37,905 nt of DNA from Sphingobacterium siyangense. Lineage in GTDB: Bacteria; Bacteroidota; Bacteroidia; Sphingobacteriales; Sphingobacteriaceae. Shown here one piece after another: positions 8,405-15,556 of the stretch. A model generated the notes under the pieces. That model was not told where the DNA came from. It did no database searches and saw only the letters and a program-made list of their open reading frames with translations. The stretch spans positions 1 to 37,905 of the forward strand of contig NZ_VLKR01000049.1 of the NCBI RefSeq assembly GCF_007830445.1, read 5' to 3'. Made by a program: the position numbers and the translations under genes. Position 1 is the stretch's first letter, and each line of letters begins with the position of its first letter.

Positions 8405-9784
8405 ATGAGACGATTTCATCAACTCGCTACACCACTTGTATTTTTGAACATGCTGTTTATGACAGCATGTTCAAAAACTCCTTCAAATGATATAACCACA
8501 AAGATAATTCATCCAGACAGTTTGCAAAATCCGTTCGTCGGCCCACTATATTGGAGCCCTTACGAATATAACTTCGAAACGGATGGTTATATTCCTGAAG
8601 ATGAATGGGAAAAGAATATCAACTGGATCGACAACAACCTAAAATCTTTTGGTTACAAGATGGTCTGTATCGACGGCTGGGGCGACGACTTTAAATACAA
8701 CGTCGATGGTTATCGTACAACCCACTCGTCCAAATGGAAGCACGACTACGCCTGGTGGTCCGATAACCTGAAAGGTAGAGGGATGACTTTGGGAATATAC
8801 AATAATCCCCTATGGGTAATCAAATTGGCTGCTGATGCTGGTGTAAAAATTAAAGGAACGAATATTCCCCTTTCCAGCATCATGAAAGAAGATGAGCAGG
8901 CCACCTGGTTTAAGTGGGTACAAGTTGACAAACCGGGGGCCGAAGAATATGTCAAAGGATATATTCAATACTATGCGGATATGGGGGTGCGCTATCTACG
9001 CGTAGATTTTCTTTCCTGGTTTGAAGATGGAAAAGATAGAAATATGGGGACAGTAGGTCCAGTACGTCCGGCGGCGTACTACGAGAAAGCTCTTCGGTGG
9101 ATGCGTGAAGCCTGCGATAAAAATGGAATTTTCTTAAGTCTGGTGATGCCACATCTCTATAATGATGGGCAGGTAGAGCAAAAATACGGACACATGATCC
9201 GCGTCAACGACGATGTTGGAGATGGCAAATGGTGGCGATGGAGCGACAATGAACGTGGAATCAAACGTGTTGGATGGTCACAATATGCAAATGGCATGGA
9301 TGGTCTGACCTATTGGTCTAACATTTCAGGCAGAGGAAAGATGATACTGGATGCTGATTTTCTTCGGATCAATACTTTTTCCAATGATCATGAAAAGAAG
9401 AGTGTCATCTCAGCCTGCTTCATTTCTGGCGGCGCTGTCACAATTGGAGACCGTTATAATTCCATCGATAAAAATCTTTGGCTTTACCAAAATAGGGAAC
9501 TACTTGCTTTAAGAGAAGATGGATTTGTCGGAAAACCCTTAACCAACGATCCGAAAGATCCAAAAAGCCAGATCTGGAAAGGTCAGTTGACCAATGGTGA
9601 TTGGGTCATAGCCCTTTTTAATAGAGAGAGTAACTATCAAACCAGAGGATTGAATTTTACAGATTTATCTGGCAGCCATTGGCGGGTAAGGGATTTATGG
9701 AAACATGAAGACCTGGGGACAATGAGTTCCTATTTTGAAAATATTCCACCACATGGTGTAACAGTTTTGCGATTGACGAAGTAA
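8405..9784 (+). CDS. GH27-family glycoside hydrolase lipoprotein (possibly isomaltodextranase-like)
   Basis: Lipoprotein enzyme (lipobox MTAC, Cys22), so probably held on the outer membrane. The 459 residues contain a GH27 TIM barrel and a C-terminal beta-sandwich with the family's ending (VRDLWKHEDLG, then PPHGVTVLRL). The likely nucleophile is Asp201 in RYLRVDFLSW; the acid/base is probably Asp269 or Asp270 in RVNDDVGDGKW. Classical GH27 alpha-galactosidases carry a DDCW motif whose two Asp bind the galactose O4/O6. Here the equivalent is CIDGWG (Asp90-Gly91-Trp92), so a galactose substrate is doubtful. Isomaltodextranase is a known GH27 activity on alpha-1,6-glucan and fits the SusE and GH97 neighbours, but this is inference. 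Five bases separate it from the SusE-like gene. A 16-bp inverted repeat lies within its signal-peptide codons. Confidence 0.85.
   Translation: MRRFHQLATPLVFLNMLFMTACSKTPSNDITTKIIHPDSLQNPFVGPLYWSPYEYNFETDGYIPEDEWEKNINWIDNNLKSFGYKMVCIDGWGDDFKYNVDGYRTTHSSKWKHDYAWWSDNLKGRGMTLGIYNNPLWVIKLAADAGVKIKGTNIPLSSIMKEDEQATWFKWVQVDKPGAEEYVKGYIQYYADMGVRYLRVDFLSWFEDGKDRNMGTVGPVRPAAYYEKALRWMREACDKNGIFLSLVMPHLYNDGQVEQKYGHMIRVNDDVGDGKWWRWSDNERGIKRVGWSQYANGMDGLTYWSNISGRGKMILDADFLRINTFSNDHEKKSVISACFISGGAVTIGDRYNSIDKNLWLYQNRELLALREDGFVGKPLTNDPKDPKSQIWKGQLTNGDWVIALFNRESNYQTRGLNFTDLSGSHWRVRDLWKHEDLGTMSSYFENIPPHGVTVLRLTK
8441..8477 (+). repeat. Perfect 16-bp inverted repeat inside the GH27 signal-peptide codons
   Basis: TTTTTGAACATGCTGT (8441-8456) is followed by a 5-base spacer and its exact reverse complement ACAGCATGTTCAAAAA (8462-8477). 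It covers codons 13-25 of the GH27 gene, 36 bases after its ATG. In mRNA it would form a long stem with a 5-nt loop, at the junction between the transporter genes and the enzyme genes. It is not a classical terminator on the plus strand, because the stem is followed by a mixed sequence rather than U's. Confidence 0.85.
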
Positions 9785-9833
9785 TCCAAAGCTCATAAAA
9801 ATACTGAATTTTAATATATATGCTAAAATAGAA

Positions 9834-12002
9834 ATGATGAAAAAATCAATTTTTCTTTTATTTGTCGTCTTTTGCTGTAACGGGATCGTAGCACGGGGGC
9901 AACAGATAAAATCGCCCAATGGAAGATTTGAACTGGCCTTTGGATTGACAAAAGAAGGTACGCCAACCTACGAATTAAAGTTTAAAAACAACGTGGTAAT
10001 CAAGACCAGCAATCTGGGATTGGAACTCAAGCTCAAACCGGATGAAGAATTACATTTAAGGGGACAAACGGATGGTGAAACCCAGATAAAAAAGAAGAGC
10101 TCGCTTTATAGCAATTTTGAAATCTCCGATTCAAAGACCAGCACTTTCGATGAAACATGGCAACCGGTATGGGGAGAAACTAAAAATGTAAGAAACCATT
10201 ATAATGAACTCGCTGTCACATTAAACCAAAAACAAACAGAGCGCCAAATTATTATCCGTTTTCGCTTATTTGATGATGGTCTCGGTTTTCGGTATGAATT
10301 TCCACTGCAGAAAAACCTAAATTACTTCACTATTAAAGAGGAACGTAGCCAGTTTGCCATGACTGGTGACCATACCGCTTATTGGATTCCTGGCGATTAT
10401 GACACCCAGGAATATAATTATACCACATCTAAACTATCTGAAATAAGGGGTTTGATGGGAAGCGCTTACGAAAGTGGAAACGTCTCTCAAACCTCCTTCT
10501 CGCCAACGGGGGTACAGACCTCGTTGATGCTAAAAACCAATGAAGGTGTTTACATCAATTTACATGAAGCAAGCTGTCTGAATTACTCGACGATGCACCT
10601 CAATTTGGATGACAAAAATTTTGTTTTTGAATCTTGGCTTACGCCAGATTCACATGGCGATAAGGGTAAAATGCAAGCACCCGCTACCTCACCTTGGAGA
10701 ACAATTATCGTAAGTGATGATGCAAGAGATATATTGGCGTCTAAGATGACCTATAATTTGAATGAGCCAAGCAAAATACAAAATACTTCCTGGATAAAGC
10801 CTACAAAATATGTAGGCGTGTGGTGGGAAATGATTTCCGGTAAGAGTAGTTGGTCCTATACAAATGAATTTCCGTCTGTCCAGTTGGGAATAACAGATTT
10901 CAGTAAGGCAAAACCAAATGGTACCCATGGCGCGACAACAGCAAACGTTAAAAAGTATATAGATTTTGCTGCGAAGCATGGTTTTGAGGGTGTTTTGGTT
11001 GAAGGATGGAATATCGGATGGGAAGATTGGTTTGGTAATGATAAAGATTATGTCTTTGATTTTGTCACGCCTTATCCTGATTTTGATCTCAAAGGATTAA
11101 ACGATTATGCACACGCCAAAGGTGTGAAACTGATTATGCATCATGAGACATCCGGATCTATCCGCAATTATGAGCGCCATATCGATACAGCCTATAGGCT
11201 GATGAACCAATTGGGTTATGATGCTGTAAAAAGTGGGTATGTAGGAAATATTCTTCCATTGGGTGAACACCACTATAGCCAATGGACAAATAACCATTTT
11301 CAGTATGCTGTAGAAAAAGCAGCTTCCTACGAAATTATGGTTAATCAGCACGAAGCTGTACGTCCGACGGGAGTAGCACGTACCTGGCCAAATTTGATAG
11401 GCAATGAATCTGCTAGAGGTACAGAATACCATGCATTTGGTGGCATAAAGCCCAATCATGTAACTATCTTGCCTTTCACAAGACTTATTGGCGGTCCAAT
11501 GGATTATACCCCCGGTATTTTTGAAATGAACCTCGCCAATGGCGCCCATGTGAATAGTACGTTGGCCAACCAATTGGCGCTATATGTAACGATGTATAGC
11601 CCTTTGCAGATGGCAGCAGATTTTCCGGAAAATTATGATCGTTTTCCAGATGCTTTTCAATTTATTAAAGATGTCGGGCTGGATTGGGATGACAGTAAAT
11701 ATTTAGAGGCTGAACCTGGTCAATATATTACCGTTGCCCGTAAAGAAAAAAATACAGAAAAATGGTTTTTAGGAAGTGTAAATGGAAATTCCAGCAGAAC
11801 ATCGAAGATAAAATTTGATTTTCTGGATGAAGGAAAGACCTATTTGGCAACTATTTATGCTGATGCGTCAGACGCAAACTATAAGACAAAACCACAAGCG
11901 TATACAATAAAAACTACAAGAGTAACGAAAAAGGACACGATCGTTCAACATTGTGCCGCAGGCGGTGGTTATGCTGTTTCGATTGTCCCAATCAAAAAAT
12001 AA
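9834..12002 (+). CDS. GH97 inverting alpha-glucosidase, SusB-like
   Basis: Periplasmic exo-acting alpha-glucosidase that releases glucose from imported oligosaccharides, by analogy with Bacteroides SusB. The 722 residues have a Sec signal peptide (about 1-23), an N-terminal GH97 beta-sandwich, a TIM barrel from about residue 320, and a C-terminal beta domain. Residues of the inverting, calcium-dependent subgroup are present: Glu438 in HHETSG, Glu507 in QHEAVRPTG, Glu525 and Glu531 in GNESARGTEY. These match SusB Glu439, Glu508, Glu526 and Glu532 with an offset of one. Retaining GH97 alpha-galactosidases use an Asp nucleophile instead. Some SusB relatives prefer alpha-1,6 linkages; which applies here cannot be read. 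It is the last gene of PUL1, 49 bases after GH27. A second ATG directly follows the chosen start. Confidence 0.93.
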   Translation: MMKKSIFLLFVVFCCNGIVARGQQIKSPNGRFELAFGLTKEGTPTYELKFKNNVVIKTSNLGLELKLKPDEELHLRGQTDGETQIKKKSSLYSNFEISDSKTSTFDETWQPVWGETKNVRNHYNELAVTLNQKQTERQIIIRFRLFDDGLGFRYEFPLQKNLNYFTIKEERSQFAMTGDHTAYWIPGDYDTQEYNYTTSKLSEIRGLMGSAYESGNVSQTSFSPTGVQTSLMLKTNEGVYINLHEASCLNYSTMHLNLDDKNFVFESWLTPDSHGDKGKMQAPATSPWRTIIVSDDARDILASKMTYNLNEPSKIQNTSWIKPTKYVGVWWEMISGKSSWSYTNEFPSVQLGITDFSKAKPNGTHGATTANVKKYIDFAAKHGFEGVLVEGWNIGWEDWFGNDKDYVFDFVTPYPDFDLKGLNDYAHAKGVKLIMHHETSGSIRNYERHIDTAYRLMNQLGYDAVKSGYVGNILPLGEHHYSQWTNNHFQYAVEKAASYEIMVNQHEAVRPTGVARTWPNLIGNESARGTEYHAFGGIKPNHVTILPFTRLIGGPMDYTPGIFEMNLANGAHVNSTLANQLALYVTMYSPLQMAADFPENYDRFPDAFQFIKDVGLDWDDSKYLEAEPGQYITVARKEKNTEKWFLGSVNGNSSRTSKIKFDFLDEGKTYLATIYADASDANYKTKPQAYTIKTTRVTKKDTIVQHCAAGGGYAVSIVPIKK

Positions 12003-12299
12003 AGGCAATTGATGAGATCATAGGGAGGATTTTTCGGATCCAAACGGAAATGAATCCCTAAATGTCTTATCCATTTCTATAATTAATAAGGCCTTCTTCC
12101 CAATCTCACTTATGATAGTTTAACGGATCGATATAACTAATGTTCATTAGCGAACTTTATATCGGACCACCAACGAGATGCAATGCGTGATATATGCGGT
12201 TCTATTTCTTACATCCTGTTTTGTAAATTCAAAAACCAGTAAAGCGATATCATGAAGCTAGTTGCGAAAATATTTTAATTAAAATAGCGCTGAATAAAT
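12003..12299. other. Intergenic region after PUL1
   Basis: No gene called. The only marked structure is a 16-bp perfect palindrome, TATTTTAATTAAAATA, at 12271-12286, ending 13 bases before the next ATG; it could be an operator or chance in AT-rich DNA. A short minus-strand open stretch (about 12022-12119) without a start codon is discussed under rejected items. No clear terminator for the PUL1 operon was found. Confidence 0.4.
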
Positions 12300-12684
12300 A
12301 TGGATCATTTAGAACCTATACCATTATGGACATTAGTAGCTAATATCAAACAGGAAATTAGTTATGGTGAAGGGAAAATGGAAACCCACAAAGGCTCTAA
12401 ACAGTTTAGCCCGGGCACCAAAGTGTATATTATCGATTGGTATGCTGGGATGTGCCAAGCTATCACTGTAATCGGCTTGTCCAGAGACACAAAAAAAATT
12501 AATTACGATTGTTATACGGGCCGAATGGATCGAAAACTTCCGCGTCAAGTTATGCTACAACCCTAAAGTATGCTCAAAAATAAAGACCTACTTTGATAAG
12601 GAGGAAGCTGGAATGCAGCGGTATACAGAAAAATTTGTAAATGATATGTTTGTCGGTATACCTCAATGGAATGAACCTATTTAA
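12300..12684 (+). pseudogene. Small hypothetical protein with a +1 frameshift at an A8 run
   Basis: The ATG at 12300 opens a frame that stops at 12566 after 88 residues. Removing one A from the run AAAAAAAA at 12491-12498 joins it to a second frame ending at 12684. The result is a coherent 127-residue protein whose tail reads WIENFRVKLCYNP, then KIKTYFDKEEAGMQRY, then GIPQWNEPI. The region 12300-12684 is 385 bases, one more than a multiple of three. The second frame has protein-like composition and no stops, whereas the frame before the stop (NYDCYTGRMDRKLPRQ) looks accidental. I do not recognise the family; it has no signal peptide or membrane segment. This may be true decay, phase variation at the homopolymer, or a sequencing error. 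Confidence 0.6.
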
Positions 12685-12686
12685 CT

Positions 12687-12705
12687 CTCACAACGATAAT
12701 GTGAG
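12687..12705. terminator. Hairpin between two convergent genes
   Basis: CTCACA (12687-12692) pairs with TGTGAG (12700-12705) around a 7-base loop, just after the frameshifted gene's stop and between it and the convergent DUF4932 gene. Flanking AACT/AGTT bases can extend the stem with a bulge. There is no long T-run on either side, so it would be a weak terminator at best. Confidence 0.3.
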
Positions 12706-12760
12706 TTACCTTTGCCACAATTGATTATGTATATGGTCAAATATTGTCCATTACAGTAAA

Positions 12761-13891
12761 TTACTTTGTACTAAATTTTAGATAATGGTCTTTCATCGGT
12801 ATCCCATCTGCAGTACGGAATGCATTTCCTGTAATGATAATTTCATAGTTTTTGTTTGGTTCTAACTCCCAATCAATGATAACAGATTTCTTATCTGAAG
12901 AATAACGATGTCCTTTTATCAGCGGAAAACCTTCTTTGGAAACTCCCCTAAATGACCGTCCCTGTCCCAATAAGGGCCTGTCGAAATTTATCTTCAGCTC
13001 CCTTAAGGTGTTGTTGACATTGGTTTGTCCATCCTGAATTCCCTCAAAAGAAATGATTTTTGGTCTTCTTTCTTCAAAAGCCGCATCTAAAGAAGAAATA
13101 TCTTTAGCATAGGATTGATAAACCTTGGCAAGTACAGGCATATAGCTTTCTAAAGTAGGATATAAGTCTCGCTGACGATCAAAGTGTTCAAGTTCATCAA
13201 CAAGTTTCTCAATCCAAAGAAATCCCCTATCTAGCTGTCCATTGGTTTCCTTTGAATTCTCTTCGGAGCTGAAATTATGATCTTTTTGATATTTGATAAC
13301 CGCAGCTCGAACCAATGCCTCGTTCAACATCGTTTGCCAGCTACCGTATGCCTGCCGGTTCATTTTCTCCTTTACAACGCTATATAATTTTTCGCCGCTG
13401 TCTCTAAAAATTGTCGTGTCTTTTTCCAATAAATAATTAACAAAGGAGTGGTTAAACTCGTGAAGTAATGTAGAAAAATAGCTCTGTAAAGGAAATTCAG
13501 CCATGCCAAGACTATCCATACTCCATGTCCCCATAATAGCGTAGACTTCCTTAAGACCCTGTGGATTTTTAATGGCTACCCCATAGTTACCGCCGCCATT
13601 CCCCAAACCATTCACAATCAAAAACTTTTCGGATGGTTTCTTACCATAGAATTTAGGGTACCAGTCCAATTCAATATGTTCATAAATTGGAAGAAAGCGC
13701 TTTTGTACCTCATTGTACAGTGCCTGGTTATCCTGAAAAAATCCTTTGCTATTACTGTCTTTGTAAAACTTCTTTAATAGTGTTGCGAATTGAAGAGCAT
13801 TAGCTCTACTCCACCTTTTGTCCAGGGTTTCGCTGATATTTTTTTGCTTAAGATTGAACTTATCATCAAGATGTATGGCCATACTCATCAC
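12761..13891 (-). CDS. DUF4932-type metallopeptidase-like protein, main body (5' end frameshifted)
   Basis: The 376-residue frame contains a zincin-like motif LLHEFNHSF (His144, Glu145, His148) and a downstream NEALVRA with Glu191 as possible third metal ligand, the pattern of DUF4932 proteins. The C-terminal part (about 275-376) looks like an Ig-like domain (LRELKINFDRPL, then FRTADGIPMKDHYLKFSTK). The frame lacks a signal peptide. One is found in the neighbouring frame immediately upstream (ATG at 14039), overlapping this one by 26 bases, so the native gene probably ran 14039 to 12761. The predicted start at 13891 (MMSMAIHLDD) is therefore likely an artefact of a frameshift. Predicted secreted or periplasmic protease-like protein; substrate unknown. 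Confidence 0.75.
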   Translation of the reverse strand: MMSMAIHLDDKFNLKQKNISETLDKRWSRANALQFATLLKKFYKDSNSKGFFQDNQALYNEVQKRFLPIYEHIELDWYPKFYGKKPSEKFLIVNGLGNGGGNYGVAIKNPQGLKEVYAIMGTWSMDSLGMAEFPLQSYFSTLLHEFNHSFVNYLLEKDTTIFRDSGEKLYSVVKEKMNRQAYGSWQTMLNEALVRAAVIKYQKDHNFSSEENSKETNGQLDRGFLWIEKLVDELEHFDRQRDLYPTLESYMPVLAKVYQSYAKDISSLDAAFEERRPKIISFEGIQDGQTNVNNTLRELKINFDRPLLGQGRSFRGVSKEGFPLIKGHRYSSDKKSVIIDWELEPNKNYEIIITGNAFRTADGIPMKDHYLKFSTK

Positions 13892-14039
13892 TGCATCGTA
13901 GCCTATCCCATTTTCTCAGAATCTCGATACGCTCATCAACTTTTGGCTTATCCATAATTTCGTTACGCTGCCCATAGGTAAGCATAAATGACAAACTGAA
14001 TAGGATAATCAATACATATTTAGAAGTTTTTTCGAACAT
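13866..14039 (-). pseudogene. Signal-peptide piece of the frameshifted DUF4932 gene
   Basis: From ATG 14039 this frame encodes a typical Sec signal (MFEKTSKYVLIILFSLSF, then MLTYGQ) followed by the mature start NEIMDKPKVDERIEIL, then runs out of sense and stops at 13866. The main-body frame has its last upstream stop at 13916-13918, so the frame change lies between 13866 and 13918, around a GAAAATGGG stretch. The joined frame would read VDERIEIL, then ENGIGYDAVMSMAIHLDD. From the upstream ATG at 14060 the region is 1300 bases, one over a multiple of three. Confidence 0.6.
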
Positions 14040-14060
14040 ATTGGAAATAGGCTTTACCAT

Positions 14061-14397
14061 CTTTTATTTATTTTGTACTTGAATGGGGATTCCAAATAGT
14101 TTGCCAATAAATTTAACACGCTATTTGCCAATACACTACGAACGAATTTCTTTCTTAATACTGACCGTTATTGAACACTGGCCGTTCAATATTGAACAGG
14201 CTGCCAGCCATTTTCGATAATCTTATTCATTAATATTAAATTGATCACTTAAGTCTTATAACTGTTTGAAAGCATATTACATTTCTTGTGCAACGTTACC
14301 TAAGTTGACAGCTGTTAGAAAAGAATAAATTCTTAAATTAGTTCAAGAATTATTTAGATCTAATTAGTTGAATTTAAAACTGCTTTACACCAATAAT
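14061..14397. promoter_or_regulatory. Divergent intergenic region with operator-like repeats
   Basis: This gap separates the minus-strand DUF4932 gene from the plus-strand DUF6794 gene. TATTGAACA occurs at 14169-14177 and again at 14190-14198, exactly 21 bases apart. The inverted copy GTTCAAT (14184-14190) makes a perfect 14-bp palindrome GTTCAATATTGAAC at 14184-14197. TTTGCCAATA is also repeated at 14100-14109 and 14124-14133. The arrangement is typical of a repressor or activator operator serving divergent genes. No TAnnTTTG box was found at a convincing position. Confidence 0.45.
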
Positions 14398-15150
14398 ATG
14401 ACCACCCTAAGATTTATATTGCTTGCACTTATATCAGTTGTTTGGTCACTGCCCTCTGCTTCTGCTCAAAACTCCCTTCCTAGAAATCTGAAAGAAACAG
14501 CCTCATTCTTAAATCTTAACGTTTCGGATAGCCTAAAAAACGTAATCAAATATAGTGATGAGGTAGAGTTAAGTGAATTAACCGACAATGAACTTGAAAG
14601 TGAATTTGAATTGATTGACTCGCTCCTTTCGACTGGAAAATCTCCATTATTTACATATTTAAATAATAAAGGAATCCACAACTTTAAAAAAGATGTGATT
14701 TTGGAATACTATAAACAGCTACTCTCAGCAGGTTATGTAAAAGAAGATTCTCTCCTGAAGGCATTCAAACTGAAGGAAAACAAATTGAAAAAGGAAATCA
14801 GACAGCGGATGAATGCGGACACAATTGCCGGTATTTATATCCCGAAAAACCTTGACGATTGTTTTGTCCAAATAGACTCGTTCTGGGATGATAGCACCAA
14901 AAATAAAATAAGAGAAATGACAGAGTCAGAGTTTATGGCCAGCTCACATTTCGGATTTGGAATGTGGATGAGAAATAATTGGGGCCTCTGGGGAGGTTCA
15001 AGGCTCTCCGCATATTTCAATAAAAGGGGAATAAGGCATCCTGACGACATGTCTGGCATCATATTAACAAGTTATTATAGGAAATTAAAGGGGAAAGATC
15101 CCAATGTAAAATCGCAGCTAGAGTATTATAAAAAGTACTGGACTCCATAA
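14398..15150 (+). CDS. Secreted DUF6794-domain protein
   Basis: About 250 residues with a Sec signal (TTLRFILLALISVVWSLPSA, then SAQ). The start is the ATG at 14398; a TTG 30 bases upstream is in frame but would put charged residues before the signal. A charged helical middle section (about 25-145) precedes a C-terminal DUF6794 domain (about 150-235) recognised by IPKNLDDCFVQIDSFWDD, HFGFGMWMRNNWGLWGGSRL and HPDDMSGIILTSYYRKLKG. The biochemical role of this domain is not known to me. The gene stands alone, divergent from the DUF4932 gene. It is followed in frame by a short hydrophobic open stretch. Confidence 0.8.
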   Translation: MTTLRFILLALISVVWSLPSASAQNSLPRNLKETASFLNLNVSDSLKNVIKYSDEVELSELTDNELESEFELIDSLLSTGKSPLFTYLNNKGIHNFKKDVILEYYKQLLSAGYVKEDSLLKAFKLKENKLKKEIRQRMNADTIAGIYIPKNLDDCFVQIDSFWDDSTKNKIREMTESEFMASSHFGFGMWMRNNWGLWGGSRLSAYFNKRGIRHPDDMSGIILTSYYRKLKGKDPNVKSQLEYYKKYWTP

Positions 15151-15369
15151 AACTTTTCAATAATACTAATCGTATTACCAATTTTATTTTTAACAGTTTT
15201 TGGGCTTTGTGTGAATTTTGATGGCCTAGTACCGTTTGTTTTTCCGGTTATTACAATTCTTTTTTTTCTCGCATTCGCTATCCTTATAATACTTCCAAAA
15301 AAAAGGATGATCATGCGGTCAGCTCCTTTATCATTTTATTCTATTCTTTTGGAATTTACCCAAAATTGA
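15151..15369 (+). other. Possible remnant of a small membrane protein (no start codon)
   Basis: Directly after the DUF6794 stop, the same frame stays open to 15369 and encodes two strongly hydrophobic segments (IILIVLPILFLTVFGLCV and VPFVFPVITILFFLAFAILI) followed by KKRMIM. No ATG, GTG or TTG lies at a suitable place, so if it was a gene, its 5' end is lost. The hydrophobic pattern is more regular than expected by chance. The remaining 187 bases to 15556 show nothing further. Confidence 0.25.
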
Positions 15370-15556
15370 TCGTCCGAAAAGAAATTTTTGAAACTTCATT
15401 AAGCTTGAATAGTATTACGTTATACCCCTTTGTTTCCGTCCAAAAATATTCTGTAAACATTCATCTGGAGCACCCTGTGCTATCGGACTTTATGTTTACT
15501 TCCTGTGGGCCATGCCTTAAAAATTAACATATTTACAGGCAATCATGATCCGCTTA

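Noticed and set aside
8405..9784. Annotation as a plain alpha-galactosidase
   Set aside because: The galactose-recognising DDCW motif is altered to DGW and the neighbours point to glucans, so only the GH27 family is asserted.
11097..11573. 158-codon open frame on the minus strand inside the GH97 gene
   Set aside because: It lies wholly antisense to a well-conserved enzyme and covers its catalytic region; composition is typical of a shadow frame.
12022..12119. Minus-strand stretch reading TIISEIGKKALLIIEMDKTF, faintly like the end of a LacI-type regulator
   Set aside because: Only about 32 codons, no start codon, and stops immediately upstream; resemblance too weak to call.
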